A stretch of 9,103 bases of DNA from assembly GCA_021819255.1 (NCBI GenBank), contig JAKART010000067.1:1-9103 (forward strand), written 5' to 3'. Below the pieces are notes generated by a model. The model was not told the DNA's origin and searched no databases. It saw only the letters and a program-made list of their open reading frames with translations. Of this stretch, positions 1 to 6,405 are shown piece after piece. The translations under genes were made by a program, and so were the position numbers. Each line of letters starts with the position of its first letter. Within the stretch, counting starts at the first letter, position 1. Origin of the DNA: Acidobacteriota bacterium. GTDB taxonomy: Bacteria > Acidobacteriota > Terriglobia > Terriglobales > Acidobacteriaceae.

Positions 1-2349
1 GAGGACGCTCACCGAGCTGAGAGCCATGGCGGCGCTGGCGAGGATCGGGCTGAGCAGGATGTGAAAGTACGGGTAGAGGACGCCGGCGGCCAAGGGAATT
101 CCGATCAGGTTGTAGACCATGGCCCAGCCCAGGTTCTGGCGCATGATCCTTACCGTGCGCCGGCTGATGCGAACGGCGAGCGGGAGCAGGCAGAGATCAG
201 GGTGCAGCAGAAGGATGTCGCCGGCTTCGCGAGCCAGATCGGAGCCGGACGCCATGGCCAGGCCGGCGTCGGCCTGGGCGAGCGCCGCGGCGTCATTGAT
301 GCCGTCGCCGGCCATGGCGACCCGGTGGCCTGCGGATTGCAGCGCGCCGATGAAGGCAAGCTTCTCCGCTGGGAGCAGGCGGGAGTGTACATCGCGGATT
401 CCTGCCTGCCGCGCGAGCGCGTTGGCAGAGGCGGCCACATCGCCGGTGAGCAGCACAGGATGCACCCGCAGTCGTTGCAGTTGGGCTACGGCCGTGCCTG
501 CGCTGGGCCGGAGTTCGTCGGTGGCGAAGAAGACCGCTTGCGGGATGTCGTCGAGCAGCAGGTAGAGAGGTGTGGCATGGGGCAGGTCGCTGGGTGGCTG
601 AAGCTCAGCGGCCGTCTGACCCTGGAGTCCGGAGGAAGGGAGCAGGGAGGCATTCCCCAGAGCCAGGCGATGGGTCTTGCCGTCGGCCAGGGAGATTGTG
701 GCGGCGATTCCGATGCCCGGAAGCGTGCGGTGGTCGGTGATGGTGGGTGGGGATGGAGGGCTGGGGAGTGCCAGGGTTTGCTCGGCGGAGGGAACGTACT
801 CGACCACGGCTTGCGCCAGCGGATGGGTGGAGAGGCGCTCGGTTGCCTGTGCGCAGGCCAGCAGGGTGGGCGCGTCGAGGATGGCGGCTGGGGACAAAAC
901 GAAGGCGGCGATGCGGGGGCGTCCCCCGGTGAGGGTTCCGGTTTTGTCCAGAGCGATGGTATCCACTTCGGCGAGCCGCTCCAGGGCTTCGCCCCCTTTG
1001 ATGAGCAGACCGGACTGGGCGGCCCGGCCCAGGGAAACGGTTATCGCGGCCGGGACGGCCAGCCCCATCGCGCAAGGGCAGGCGATGATGAGAACCGCGA
1101 TCGCCATGGAGAGAGCGCGGCCATAACCTTCGTGGTGACCTCCGGTGTTCAGGACAACCGACCAGAGCAGAAAAGTGAGTGCGGAGAGGGTGAGGACTGC
1201 GGGGACGAAGATGGCGCTGGCTCTGTCTGCCAGGCGTTGCAGGGGAGCGCGGCTGGACTGCGCCTGCTCCAGCAGCCGCCGCATCTGAGCCAGCGTCGAG
1301 TCTTGTCCAACGGCTGTCGCTTGAATCACCAGCGGTCCATCCAGGTTGAGGGTGCCGCCGGAGACAGGATCACCGGCGGAGCGGGTGACCGGCAGAGGCT
1401 CTCCGGTGAGCATGGACTCGTCGACCGAACTGCGGCCATCCACGATGAGACCGTCGAGCGGAATCCGGTCGCCGGGCAGAACCCGGATCAGATCGTTGGG
1501 AACGACGGCGGACAGTGGCAGGATGGTTTCGGGAAGACGGCTGTAATCGACCGGGGCTGAGCCTTCGCCGGCAATGTTTCCGGCGGCCGGGTCGAGCAGG
1601 CGGGCGTCGGAGGACTCCAACCGGGCAAAGCTGCGCAGGGCGCGGGTGGCTCGGGCTCGGGCTCGGGCCTCCAGCCAGCGGCCGGCGAGTAGAAAGGCGA
1701 GGATAAAGATCACCGCTTCGTAGTAGATCGCGGAAGAGAGCCCGTGGCGGAGGCAGTAGGCGGGAGCGATGGTGGCGGCAAAGGAGGCCGTGAAGGCGGC
1801 GAGCGTGCCCAGGGCGACCAGCGTGTTCATGTTGGTGGCGCCATGCCGCGCGGCTTGCCACGCGGCGCTATAAATCTCCGCGGCGGCAAAGAGCATGGTC
1901 GCCAGGGACAGCATGCACAGGAACCAGCGGATGGGCGGCGCAGACAGGCGCGCCCATGCGGGCAGAGTGCCGGAGTTCGAGAGCAGCATCGACAGAGCCA
2001 TGGCGATGACGCCGGCGGCCAGAGCGAGGCCGGCGCGCAGACCAAGAGAGTGCACTCCGGCGTCTGCTTGCTCGTCAAGGGCGGAGGAGCTTGTGGTTGC
2101 CGAACCACGCGACGAGTCAGCCTGGAGCAAGCCGGAGGCCGGGGGCAGAGAGGCGTCATAGCCGGAGTTTCGCACGGCAGTAAGGAGCGTCTCCACTGCG
2201 ATGGGCGTCTCAGCGGAGATCTGGGCCGTGTGCGCCATCAGGTTGACGCTGGCAGACCGGACCCCCGGAACCGCCTGCAGCGCCTTCTGCACATGGATCT
2301 GGCAAGAGGCGCAGGTCATGCCCCGGATGCTGAGGAACTGTTCGCTCAT
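1..2349 (-). CDS. copA: Cu(+)-exporting P1B-type ATPase, CopA-like; C-terminus cut by the window edge
   Basis: This inner-membrane pump uses ATP to export Cu(+) (possibly also Ag(+)) from the cytoplasm. I translated it by hand: 783 codons with no stop, running off position 1. It has an N-terminal HMA domain (about residues 4-68) with GMTCASC and metal-binding Cys13/Cys16, then a hydrophilic linker and membrane helices at about 104-123, 142-160, 175-195 and 207-223. The actuator domain carries TGEP at 315-318. The membrane metal site is CPC at 424-426. The phosphorylated Asp468 lies in DKTGT, the nucleotide-domain HP is at 509-510, and the hinge GDGIND is at 681-686. The last two helices carry Tyr746-Asn747 and Met775-x-x-Ser-Ser. 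CPC plus YN plus MxxSS marks the Cu(+) (P1B-1) subgroup. Because the MxxSS helix is already present, probably only a few to about 20 residues are missing. Its ATG overlaps the CopZ stop (ATGA), so translation is probably coupled. Family assignment is secure; the exact metal is inferred. Confidence 0.96.
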   Translation of the reverse strand, partial: MSEQFLSIRGMTCASCQIHVQKALQAVPGVRSASVNLMAHTAQISAETPIAVETLLTAVRNSGYDASLPPASGLLQADSSRGSATTSSSALDEQADAGVHSLGLRAGLALAAGVIAMALSMLLSNSGTLPAWARLSAPPIRWFLCMLSLATMLFAAAEIYSAAWQAARHGATNMNTLVALGTLAAFTASFAATIAPAYCLRHGLSSAIYYEAVIFILAFLLAGRWLEARARARATRALRSFARLESSDARLLDPAAGNIAGEGSAPVDYSRLPETILPLSAVVPNDLIRVLPGDRIPLDGLIVDGRSSVDESMLTGEPLPVTRSAGDPVSGGTLNLDGPLVIQATAVGQDSTLAQMRRLLEQAQSSRAPLQRLADRASAIFVPAVLTLSALTFLLWSVVLNTGGHHEGYGRALSMAIAVLIIACPCAMGLAVPAAITVSLGRAAQSGLLIKGGEALERLAEVDTIALDKTGTLTGGRPRIAAFVLSPAAILDAPTLLACAQATERLSTHPLAQAVVEYVPSAEQTLALPSPPSPPTITDHRTLPGIGIAATISLADGKTHRLALGNASLLPSSGLQGQTAAELQPPSDLPHATPLYLLLDDIPQAVFFATDELRPSAGTAVAQLQRLRVHPVLLTGDVAASANALARQAGIRDVHSRLLPAEKLAFIGALQSAGHRVAMAGDGINDAAALAQADAGLAMASGSDLAREAGDILLLHPDLCLLPLAVRISRRTVRIMRQNLGWAMVYNLIGIPLAAGVLYPYFHILLSPILASAAMALSSVSVL
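1648..1668. repeat. Hexanucleotide tandem repeat GGCTCG, 3.5 copies, inside copA
   Basis: Three full copies of GGCTCG plus a half copy lie head to tail. On the coding (minus) strand they encode Ala-Arg-Ala-Arg-Ala-Arg-Ala (residues 228-234), just after the WLE that ends the fourth membrane helix of CopA, where the family normally has a basic, Ala-rich stretch. The unit is a multiple of three, so slippage would add or remove an Ala-Arg pair without breaking the frame. Confidence 0.8.
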
Positions 2350-2555
2350 ACACTGGCCGAATCGACGAAGGCCGGATAGCCGGCCGCCTTCAAGGCTTGT
2401 TGAATCCGTTCAGGCCCGGCGCTGGTGGTAATGCGTGCGCTGCCGATGCGGACCTCTTCGGCGTGGGTGCCGGGAAGGGCGTTGATGGCCTGAGTGACGT
2501 GGCGGATGCAGGAGCCGCAGTGCATGTTCTCGATGCGCAAGGAAAGTGTCGCCAT
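2346..2555 (-). CDS. copZ: CopZ-like heavy-metal-associated (HMA) copper chaperone
   Basis: This 69-residue protein is a single HMA domain, the usual size for a bacterial CopZ. In known systems CopZ binds Cu(+) in the cytosol through MxCxxC and hands it to CopA or to a copper-responsive regulator. Here the motif is MHCGSC, with Cys13 and Cys16, the same positions as in the HMA domain at the start of the neighbouring CopA. The C-terminal part has the usual ALKAAGYPA end, where the aromatic residue matches the conserved Tyr of the fold. The stop TGA overlaps the CopA ATG by four bases, so chaperone and pump are likely made together. The gene starts 45 bases after the response-regulator stop. 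No clear ribosome binding site precedes the ATG. A mercury role (MerP-like) is less likely: there is no signal peptide and the partner is CopA. Confidence 0.92.
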   Translation of the reverse strand: MATLSLRIENMHCGSCIRHVTQAINALPGTHAEEVRIGSARITTSAGPERIQQALKAAGYPAFVDSASV

Positions 2556-2600
2556 AATTCAATATGATGCGCCTGCGAGGATGCGGACGCGGAGGTTCCC

Positions 2601-3365
2601 TTAAGGCTCGGGTAGAAAGCGGTAACCGACGGCGCGGATGGTGAGCAGGTGAATCGGCTTGGCGGGGTTTGGTTCCAGGTAGCGGCGCAGGCGGACGATG
2701 AAGTTGTCGATGGCCCGCGTGTCGGTATCTTCGCGGACGTGCCAGACGTTTTCCAGCAGTTCGGAGCGGGAGATCACCTTGCCTGGATGGTCCAAGAGAT
2801 AGCGTAGAAGTTCGGCCTCCATCAGGGTGAGGTGGATGGTCTTGGCGGCAGGGCTCTGGGGATGAAGGGGGCGAATCTCCAGAGTGTCCAGGTTGATGAT
2901 GTGGCCGGCCAGGGTGATTCCGGTCCCGGGCGTGGGCGCCGGCGCGGTTGCGGGAATGGCCTTGTGCCAGTGCATGCGCCGCAGCAGGGCGGAGAGGCGA
3001 GCCATCAGGACGCCCAGGTCGAAGGGCTTGGGGAGGTAGTCGTCGGCGCCGGCGGCGAAGCCGGTGACGATATCTTCGCTGCGGCCCCGCGCCGTCAGCA
3101 TCAGCACCGGGGTGTAGCAGCCGGACTGGCGAAGCGCGCTTACGATGGAGAACCCGTCGCGCCCGGGCAGCATGACGTCCAGCAGAATGGCGGCAGGCTG
3201 ATCCCCGGATGCGGCGCTGGTTGCCTGCAGCAGCCAGCGCAGCGCAGCCTCGCCGTCAGCCTCATGGTGGGTGCGGTAACCTTCAGCTTGCAGGTTGAAG
3301 AGCAGGCCCTGGGCGAGGTGCTCTTCGTCTTCAACGACGGCGATCAGGAGGCCGGGATGGGTCAT
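2601..3365 (-). CDS. OmpR/PhoB-family two-component response regulator
   Basis: This 254-residue DNA-binding regulator should be phosphorylated by a partner kinase. The receiver domain (about 5-125) has the acidic pair Glu12/Asp13, phosphoacceptor Asp63 in LLDVMLPG, switch Thr91 and conserved Lys113 in LPKPF. A Pro/Ala-rich linker (about 138-150) leads to a winged-helix domain (about 155-254) with SRSELLENVW, the recognition-helix region TRAIDNFIVRLRR and the C-terminal RAVGYRF hairpin. I chose the ATG at 3365 because the receiver fold begins right after it. An in-frame GTG at 3458 would add 31 residues with no receiver-like character. Neither start has a convincing ribosome binding site, but a small ORF with a good one ends 13 bases upstream. 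The kinase is two genes upstream, across the MarC-family gene, and the copper genes follow directly. Control of copper export is inferred from position only. Confidence 0.93.
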   Translation of the reverse strand: MTHPGLLIAVVEDEEHLAQGLLFNLQAEGYRTHHEADGEAALRWLLQATSAASGDQPAAILLDVMLPGRDGFSIVSALRQSGCYTPVLMLTARGRSEDIVTGFAAGADDYLPKPFDLGVLMARLSALLRRMHWHKAIPATAPAPTPGTGITLAGHIINLDTLEIRPLHPQSPAAKTIHLTLMEAELLRYLLDHPGKVISRSELLENVWHVREDTDTRAIDNFIVRLRRYLEPNPAKPIHLLTIRAVGYRFLPEP

Positions 3366-3378
3366 GCGAGTAGGAAGG

Positions 3379-3507
3379 TTATGGGTGCGAACGACGGGTT
3401 GGTGGAAAGGAGCGCCGAAGCAGTGGACGAGACGCGGCACATGGTGGAGCGGCGGCACAGGCAGGCGGCGGATTGGATGGCTTTCGACCCGGACTGTTGT
3501 TTTTCAT
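3379..3507 (-). CDS. Possible 42-residue small protein or leader peptide (Pro/Ala/Arg-rich)
   Basis: An ATG at 3507 lies 8 bases after the MarC-family stop and is preceded by AGGA with a 6-base gap, the clearest ribosome binding site in the kinase-to-copA cluster. The frame runs 42 codons to TAA and ends 13 bases before the response-regulator ATG. The peptide begins MKNNSPGRK, then becomes rich in Pro, Ala and Arg, with two Cys (ACAAAPPC) and a terminal Ser-His-Pro. It has no hydrophobic segment and no family I recognise. It could be a leader whose translation reloads ribosomes onto the regulator gene, a true small protein, or a chance frame in GC-rich DNA whose composition gives Pro/Ala/Arg by default. 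The start context is the main support. Confidence 0.3.
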   Translation of the reverse strand: MKNNSPGRKPSNPPPACAAAPPCAASRPLLRRSFPPTRRSHP

Positions 3508-3515
3508 GAAAATTC

Positions 3516-4214
3516 CTAGTGGTGGAGAAAGTGTGTCAGCAACTCGCTCAGGCCGGTCCAGGTGATCTGCACGCCGATGCAGAACAGGAAGAAGGCAATG
3601 ACCCGCAGGACGCCATGCGCCGTGGAAGGCGAGATGGCCTTGGTGATGCGAGGAGCGTTGGCGTACGTGACGTAAATGATGGCGCTCATGGCGATGCTGG
3701 CCAGAAAGATGCCGCCATGCGCGAACATGGTGTTGGAGAGGGCGCCTTGAGTGGCCTTGGCGCTCAGCGTGAGGGTGACGACCAGGCAACCCGGACCGAC
3801 GGTCAGCGGAAAGGTAAAGGGGTAGAAGGACCTTTCAGAAAGAGAGGTGGAGATGGCTTTGGTGTCTTCCGGTTCAACCTGAGACTTTTTGTCGTCGGTG
3901 CTGGAGGTGGTGCTCTTCTGATTGAGCAACCCCCAGCCCATGGCTGCGATCACCAGTCCGCCGGAGACCTGCATGATGGGCAGAGAGACGCCGAAAAAGT
4001 TGAGGATGGCTGAGCCGATCAGCTCAATGATGCCGAAGAAGAAGAGAACATAGATGGCGATACGCCGAGCCAGGGATTGATAAAGGTGGATGGGCACGGG
4101 GCCCACAAAGCCGACGATGAGCAGCGCCGAGCCCAGGGGATTGACCAGCGGAAGAAGCGCGCTGAAGGCGAGAGCGAAGAACTTCCATAACAGGAGAATG
4201 TTTGTAAGGTTCAT
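3516..4214 (-). CDS. MarC-family (UPF0056) integral membrane protein
   Basis: This 232-residue polytopic inner-membrane protein has family features: NPLGSALL at 25-32 in the first helix region and FYPFTFPLTVGPG at 130-142 opening the second half. Hydrophobic segments lie at about 9-24, 28-40, 52-74, 79-97, 137-152, 168-185 and 201-220. A charged loop (about 99-128, with TTSSTDDKKSQVEPED) splits the protein in two. MarC proteins have no firmly established substrate. They are annotated as possible transporters, and the early link to multiple antibiotic resistance was not upheld. The ATG overlaps the kinase stop (ATGA) and no separate ribosome binding site is visible, so translation is probably coupled to the kinase. 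Its place between a kinase with almost no sensor domain and that kinase's likely regulator suggests a signalling accessory role; that is inference. Confidence 0.92.
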   Translation of the reverse strand: MNLTNILLLWKFFALAFSALLPLVNPLGSALLIVGFVGPVPIHLYQSLARRIAIYVLFFFGIIELIGSAILNFFGVSLPIMQVSGGLVIAAMGWGLLNQKSTTSSTDDKKSQVEPEDTKAISTSLSERSFYPFTFPLTVGPGCLVVTLTLSAKATQGALSNTMFAHGGIFLASIAMSAIIYVTYANAPRITKAISPSTAHGVLRVIAFFLFCIGVQITWTGLSELLTHFLHH

Positions 4215-5137
4215 GGTGTATCGGAGTGCGGGTTGCCGATGGAGAGCGGAAGTTTAAGCTGGAACGTGCTTCCCTTGCCCTGTCCCTGGCTGATGGCGCG
4301 GACGCTGCCACCGTGCTGTCGGGCGATGGTGCGGACCAGGAAGAGCCCAAGACCGGTTCCTTTGATCTTAACCTGATCGTTGGAAGGGGCGCGGTAGAAA
4401 CGTTTGAAGATGCGCTTTATCTCGCGGGGGAGAAGCCCAAGGCCGTTGTCGGAGATGGAGAGAACCACCCAGGTATAGCGTTCGATGGCCAGTTTGCAGT
4501 GGATGCAGACGCCCAGAGGAGAGTATTTCACGGCATTGTCGAGCAGGTTGAGGATGGCGGTGCGAAGATCATCGATGTTGGCCAGGACGAAGAGCCGGAC
4601 ACTGCCCGGAATCTCCTCGAGGGTGATGTTGTCCGGCGGCAGGTGGTGGCGAATCAGGACGGTGGAGACGCATTCGGCAACCAGAGGATAGAGTTCAACC
4701 CGGGTGCGCTGCTGGATACGATGGCGCTGACCCAGTTCTCCGGCCTTCAGGACGCTCTCCACGGTGGCGAGCAGACGGTCGCTATCCTCCCGCATGATGG
4801 CGTAGAACCGCCGCCGTTGCTGTTCGTCGCCGGGATGACGCTCCAGGGTGTCCAGGTAGAGGCGGATGCTGGCGAGAGGAGTTTTGAGCTCGTGGGTGAC
4901 GGCCTTGAGAAAAGAGTCCTGACGCTCGTTGCGGCGCACCTCGCGGACCAGAAAGACGGTGTTCAGCACCAGTCCGGCGATCAGGATGAGGAACAAAACG
5001 ACGCCCAGAAAGTCGATCGCGATGCGGCGGCTGTTGTGATGAATCCAGGTGATGTTGAGGATGATGGCCACGGCGGTCAGGCACACGCCCAGCGCGATGA
5101 AAAACGCTTTGGCTCCGCGGCGTCGGTTAAGGTTCAT
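4211..5137 (-). CDS. Sensor histidine kinase with a minimal membrane sensor region
   Basis: This 308-residue kinase has two predicted membrane helices (about 11-31 and 42-64) joined by a loop of only about 10 residues (WIHHNSRRIA), so there is no periplasmic sensor domain. No clear HAMP or PAS domain follows. A short basic helix leads into the dimerisation/phosphoacceptor domain with His82 in VTHELKTPLASIRL. The ATP-binding domain has an N box (NLLDNAVKYS, Asn197 and Asn201), G1 (DNGLGL at 230-235), an F-box-like FKRFYR and G2 (GTGLGL at 260-265), so all catalytic motifs are intact. The membrane layout resembles the intramembrane-sensing class (for example BceS and LiaS), which usually works with a membrane partner. 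The next gene, overlapping by ATGA, encodes a MarC-family membrane protein, and the likely cognate regulator follows. The signal is unknown. The ATG has no obvious ribosome binding site and lies 22 bases past a strong hairpin. Confidence 0.94.
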   Translation of the reverse strand: MNLNRRRGAKAFFIALGVCLTAVAIILNITWIHHNSRRIAIDFLGVVLFLILIAGLVLNTVFLVREVRRNERQDSFLKAVTHELKTPLASIRLYLDTLERHPGDEQQRRRFYAIMREDSDRLLATVESVLKAGELGQRHRIQQRTRVELYPLVAECVSTVLIRHHLPPDNITLEEIPGSVRLFVLANIDDLRTAILNLLDNAVKYSPLGVCIHCKLAIERYTWVVLSISDNGLGLLPREIKRIFKRFYRAPSNDQVKIKGTGLGLFLVRTIARQHGGSVRAISQGQGKGSTFQLKLPLSIGNPHSDTP

Positions 5138-5159
5138 GCATTAACGAGCATAGAGCAAT

Positions 5160-5190
5160 CAGGCCCACCCGGCGTAGCCGGGCGGGCCTG
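5160..5190 (-). terminator. Strong stem-loop between the desaturase and kinase genes, terminator-like
   Basis: Two 14-base arms flank a 3-base loop. Read as minus-strand RNA, all 14 pairs form, one as a G-U wobble; read as plus-strand RNA the same position is a C-A mismatch, so the structure fits the minus-strand transcript. It begins 35 bases after the desaturase stop and ends 22 bases before the kinase ATG. The sequence after it is AT-leaning (ATTGCTCTATGC) but has no run of T, so it is not a textbook intrinsic terminator. It could partly terminate desaturase transcripts, protect their 3' end, or sit in the kinase leader. Confidence 0.5.
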
Positions 5191-5191
5191 A

Positions 5192-5216
5192 GACAATCGT
5201 CGCGACAGTGGTTGTC
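5192..5216. promoter_or_regulatory. Nested symmetric element upstream of the kinase operon, possible operator
   Basis: An 8-base perfect palindrome GTCGCGAC (5199-5206) sits inside an outer 5-base inverted repeat, GACAA at 5192-5196 and TTGTC at 5212-5216. It occupies the rest of the short gap between the desaturase stop and the hairpin, where a promoter for the kinase operon would be expected. No convincing -35/-10 pair was found there. Short GC palindromes arise often by chance, so this is a weak candidate. Confidence 0.18.
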
Positions 5217-5225
5217 AGTGGAGGA

Positions 5226-6203
5226 CTATACCCCGGCGGGCCTGGGATCGGCCGGGTCGAACTTGGCGATCTGGACCTTCTTGGCGAGGCCGAGCTTGGA
5301 GAGCAGCCAGATGCCATAGTAGTTGATATCGAACTCGTACCAGGTCAGGCCGTGACGGGCGCTGACGGGGTGGGCGTGGTGGTTGTTGTGCCATCCTTCG
5401 CCGCCGGTAAGCAGGGCGACCCACCAGTTGTTGCGCGAGTCATCCTTGGTTTCAAAGCGGCGTTTGCCCCACATATGCGTGGCGGAGTTGACCAGCCATG
5501 TGGCGTGGAGGCCAATGGTCACGCGAAGGAAGGTTCCCCACAGCACCATGCCGACGGCGCCGGCGATGCGCTGGCCAGGGGTGAGCGCTGCGCCAACGGC
5601 GAGTTGGGCCAGCCCGCTGAGGATCAAGGGGACGTAATGATACTTGGACAGCCAGACGTGAACGCGGTCACGGGTAAGGTCTGGAGCGTAGCGGCCCAGC
5701 AGAGCGGTCTCCGAATGCAGCGCCCGGCCGGAGAGGATCCAGCCGGCGTGCGCCCACCAGGTGCCCTCATGGGGAGTGTGGGGGTCGCCCTCCTGGTCAG
5801 AGTTCTGATGATGGACTCGATGAGTAGCCACCCAAAAGATAGGACCGCCTTCCAGGGCAAGACAGCCGCACGCGGTGAGCAGGTACTCCAGCCATGCCGG
5901 CGTTTTGTAGCCGCGGTGCGTGAGCAAACGGTGGTAGGCCATGCCGATTCCCACGTTGATGGCAAAGAAGTACATGATGCAGAAGGCAGCCAGATTCTTC
6001 CAGGAGAAGAAGAAAAGAGCTGCGATTGCACCCAGGTGGAACAGGCCCATGGCAATGGCGGTGATCCAGTTCACCCGGCCTTGCTGATACTTGCGGCCCA
6101 TGCGGAGATCCTGCTTGATTTTGAGCTGTATCTCTTGAGCGGAGAGGAGAGCGCCGGCAGGGGTGGCGGCTCCGGTCTCAACGTCGAGTAGGGTTGAATT
6201 CAT
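5226..6203 (-). CDS. Membrane fatty-acid desaturase (delta-9 acyl-CoA desaturase type)
   Basis: This di-iron membrane enzyme uses O2 and reductant to put a double bond into a fatty acyl chain, which changes membrane fluidity. Counted from the ATG at 6203 it has 325 residues. The three histidine boxes are intact: HRLLTH at 91-96, HRVHH at 128-132 and HNNHH at 272-276. The extra conserved stretch GLHATWLVNSATHMWG (231-246) and GEGWHNNHH are typical of the stearoyl-CoA/delta-9 group. Hydrophobic segments lie at about 47-66, 69-87, 103-120, 190-208 and 212-232. No fused cytochrome b5 domain is present, so an external electron donor is implied. I prefer this start because AAGGA lies upstream (about 13 bases, rather long) and the family-like sequence begins here. 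An in-frame ATG at 6293 would add 30 basic, non-family residues. Substrate and bond position are inferred from family only. Confidence 0.94.
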   Translation of the reverse strand: MNSTLLDVETGAATPAGALLSAQEIQLKIKQDLRMGRKYQQGRVNWITAIAMGLFHLGAIAALFFFSWKNLAAFCIMYFFAINVGIGMAYHRLLTHRGYKTPAWLEYLLTACGCLALEGGPIFWVATHRVHHQNSDQEGDPHTPHEGTWWAHAGWILSGRALHSETALLGRYAPDLTRDRVHVWLSKYHYVPLILSGLAQLAVGAALTPGQRIAGAVGMVLWGTFLRVTIGLHATWLVNSATHMWGKRRFETKDDSRNNWWVALLTGGEGWHNNHHAHPVSARHGLTWYEFDINYYGIWLLSKLGLAKKVQIAKFDPADPRPAGV

Positions 6204-6233
6204 TGCCGGGATGATGTCCTTGGGAGGAAGTTT

Positions 6234-6267
6234 GGACTCTCCGAGTCCTGTTATTGACGATACTCGG
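6234..6267. promoter_or_regulatory. Two overlapping, mutually exclusive inverted repeats upstream of the desaturase
   Basis: GGACTC (6234-6239) and GAGTCC (6243-6248) form 6-base arms around 3 bases. CCGAGT (6241-6246) and ACTCGG (6262-6267) form a second pair around 15 bases. The pairs share GAGT, so only one can form at a time. If the ATG at 6203 is right, they lie 31-64 bases upstream of it, in the leader or promoter. They could be an operator or alternative RNA structures. If translation starts at 6293 they are inside the coding region. Confidence 0.25.
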
Positions 6268-6353
6268 CTGCCTCGCCGGCGCGTGTAAGACATTTGTAAT
6301 GGTGAGGCAGGCAGATTCGAGGGATTCTCCCAAAGCTTTTTCGTGCAGGAGGA

Positions 6354-6385
6354 ACCCGGCGCTCATCAAGGTCGAGGCGCCAGGT
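6354..6385 (-). terminator. Weak stem-loop after the IclR-type gene
   Basis: Nine-base arms around a 14-base loop pair fully in minus-strand RNA, with one U-G wobble; in plus-strand RNA that position is an A-C mismatch. The stem starts 20 bases after the regulator's TAA. There is no T run after it, so termination is possible but unproven. Confidence 0.3.
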
Positions 6386-6405
6386 TACACGTACAGGAAA
6401 AACTT

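Noticed and set aside
61..1560. 499-codon plus-strand open frame
   Set aside because: It is antisense to copA, whose minus-strand frame carries every P-type ATPase motif. The translation has no recognisable domain and is Gly/Gln/Arg-rich, as expected of an antisense shadow in GC-rich DNA.
2556..2600. Copper-regulator operator in front of copZ
   Set aside because: No CueR- or CsoR/CopY-like dyad could be made out in the 45 bases; only an imperfect AT-rich symmetry near the ATG.
3366..3458. 31-residue N-terminal extension of the response regulator from a GTG
   Set aside because: The added residues do not fit the receiver fold, which begins just after the ATG at 3365, and the GTG has no ribosome binding site.
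3508..3789. Extension of the small ORF upstream to a 136-codon frame
   Set aside because: The upstream part lies inside the MarC-family gene in another frame and is low-complexity; only the part from the ATG at 3507 has a credible start signal.
4226..5191. 321-codon plus-strand open frame
   Set aside because: Antisense to the histidine kinase; no family features, Asp/Gly/Val-rich shadow composition.
5208..6191. 327-codon plus-strand open frame
   Set aside because: Antisense to the desaturase with its intact histidine boxes; no recognisable domain.
6204..6293. 30-residue N-terminal extension of the desaturase
   Set aside because: It is basic and unlike the family, has no ribosome binding site, and overlaps the inverted repeats. 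Not excluded, but less likely than the ATG at 6203.
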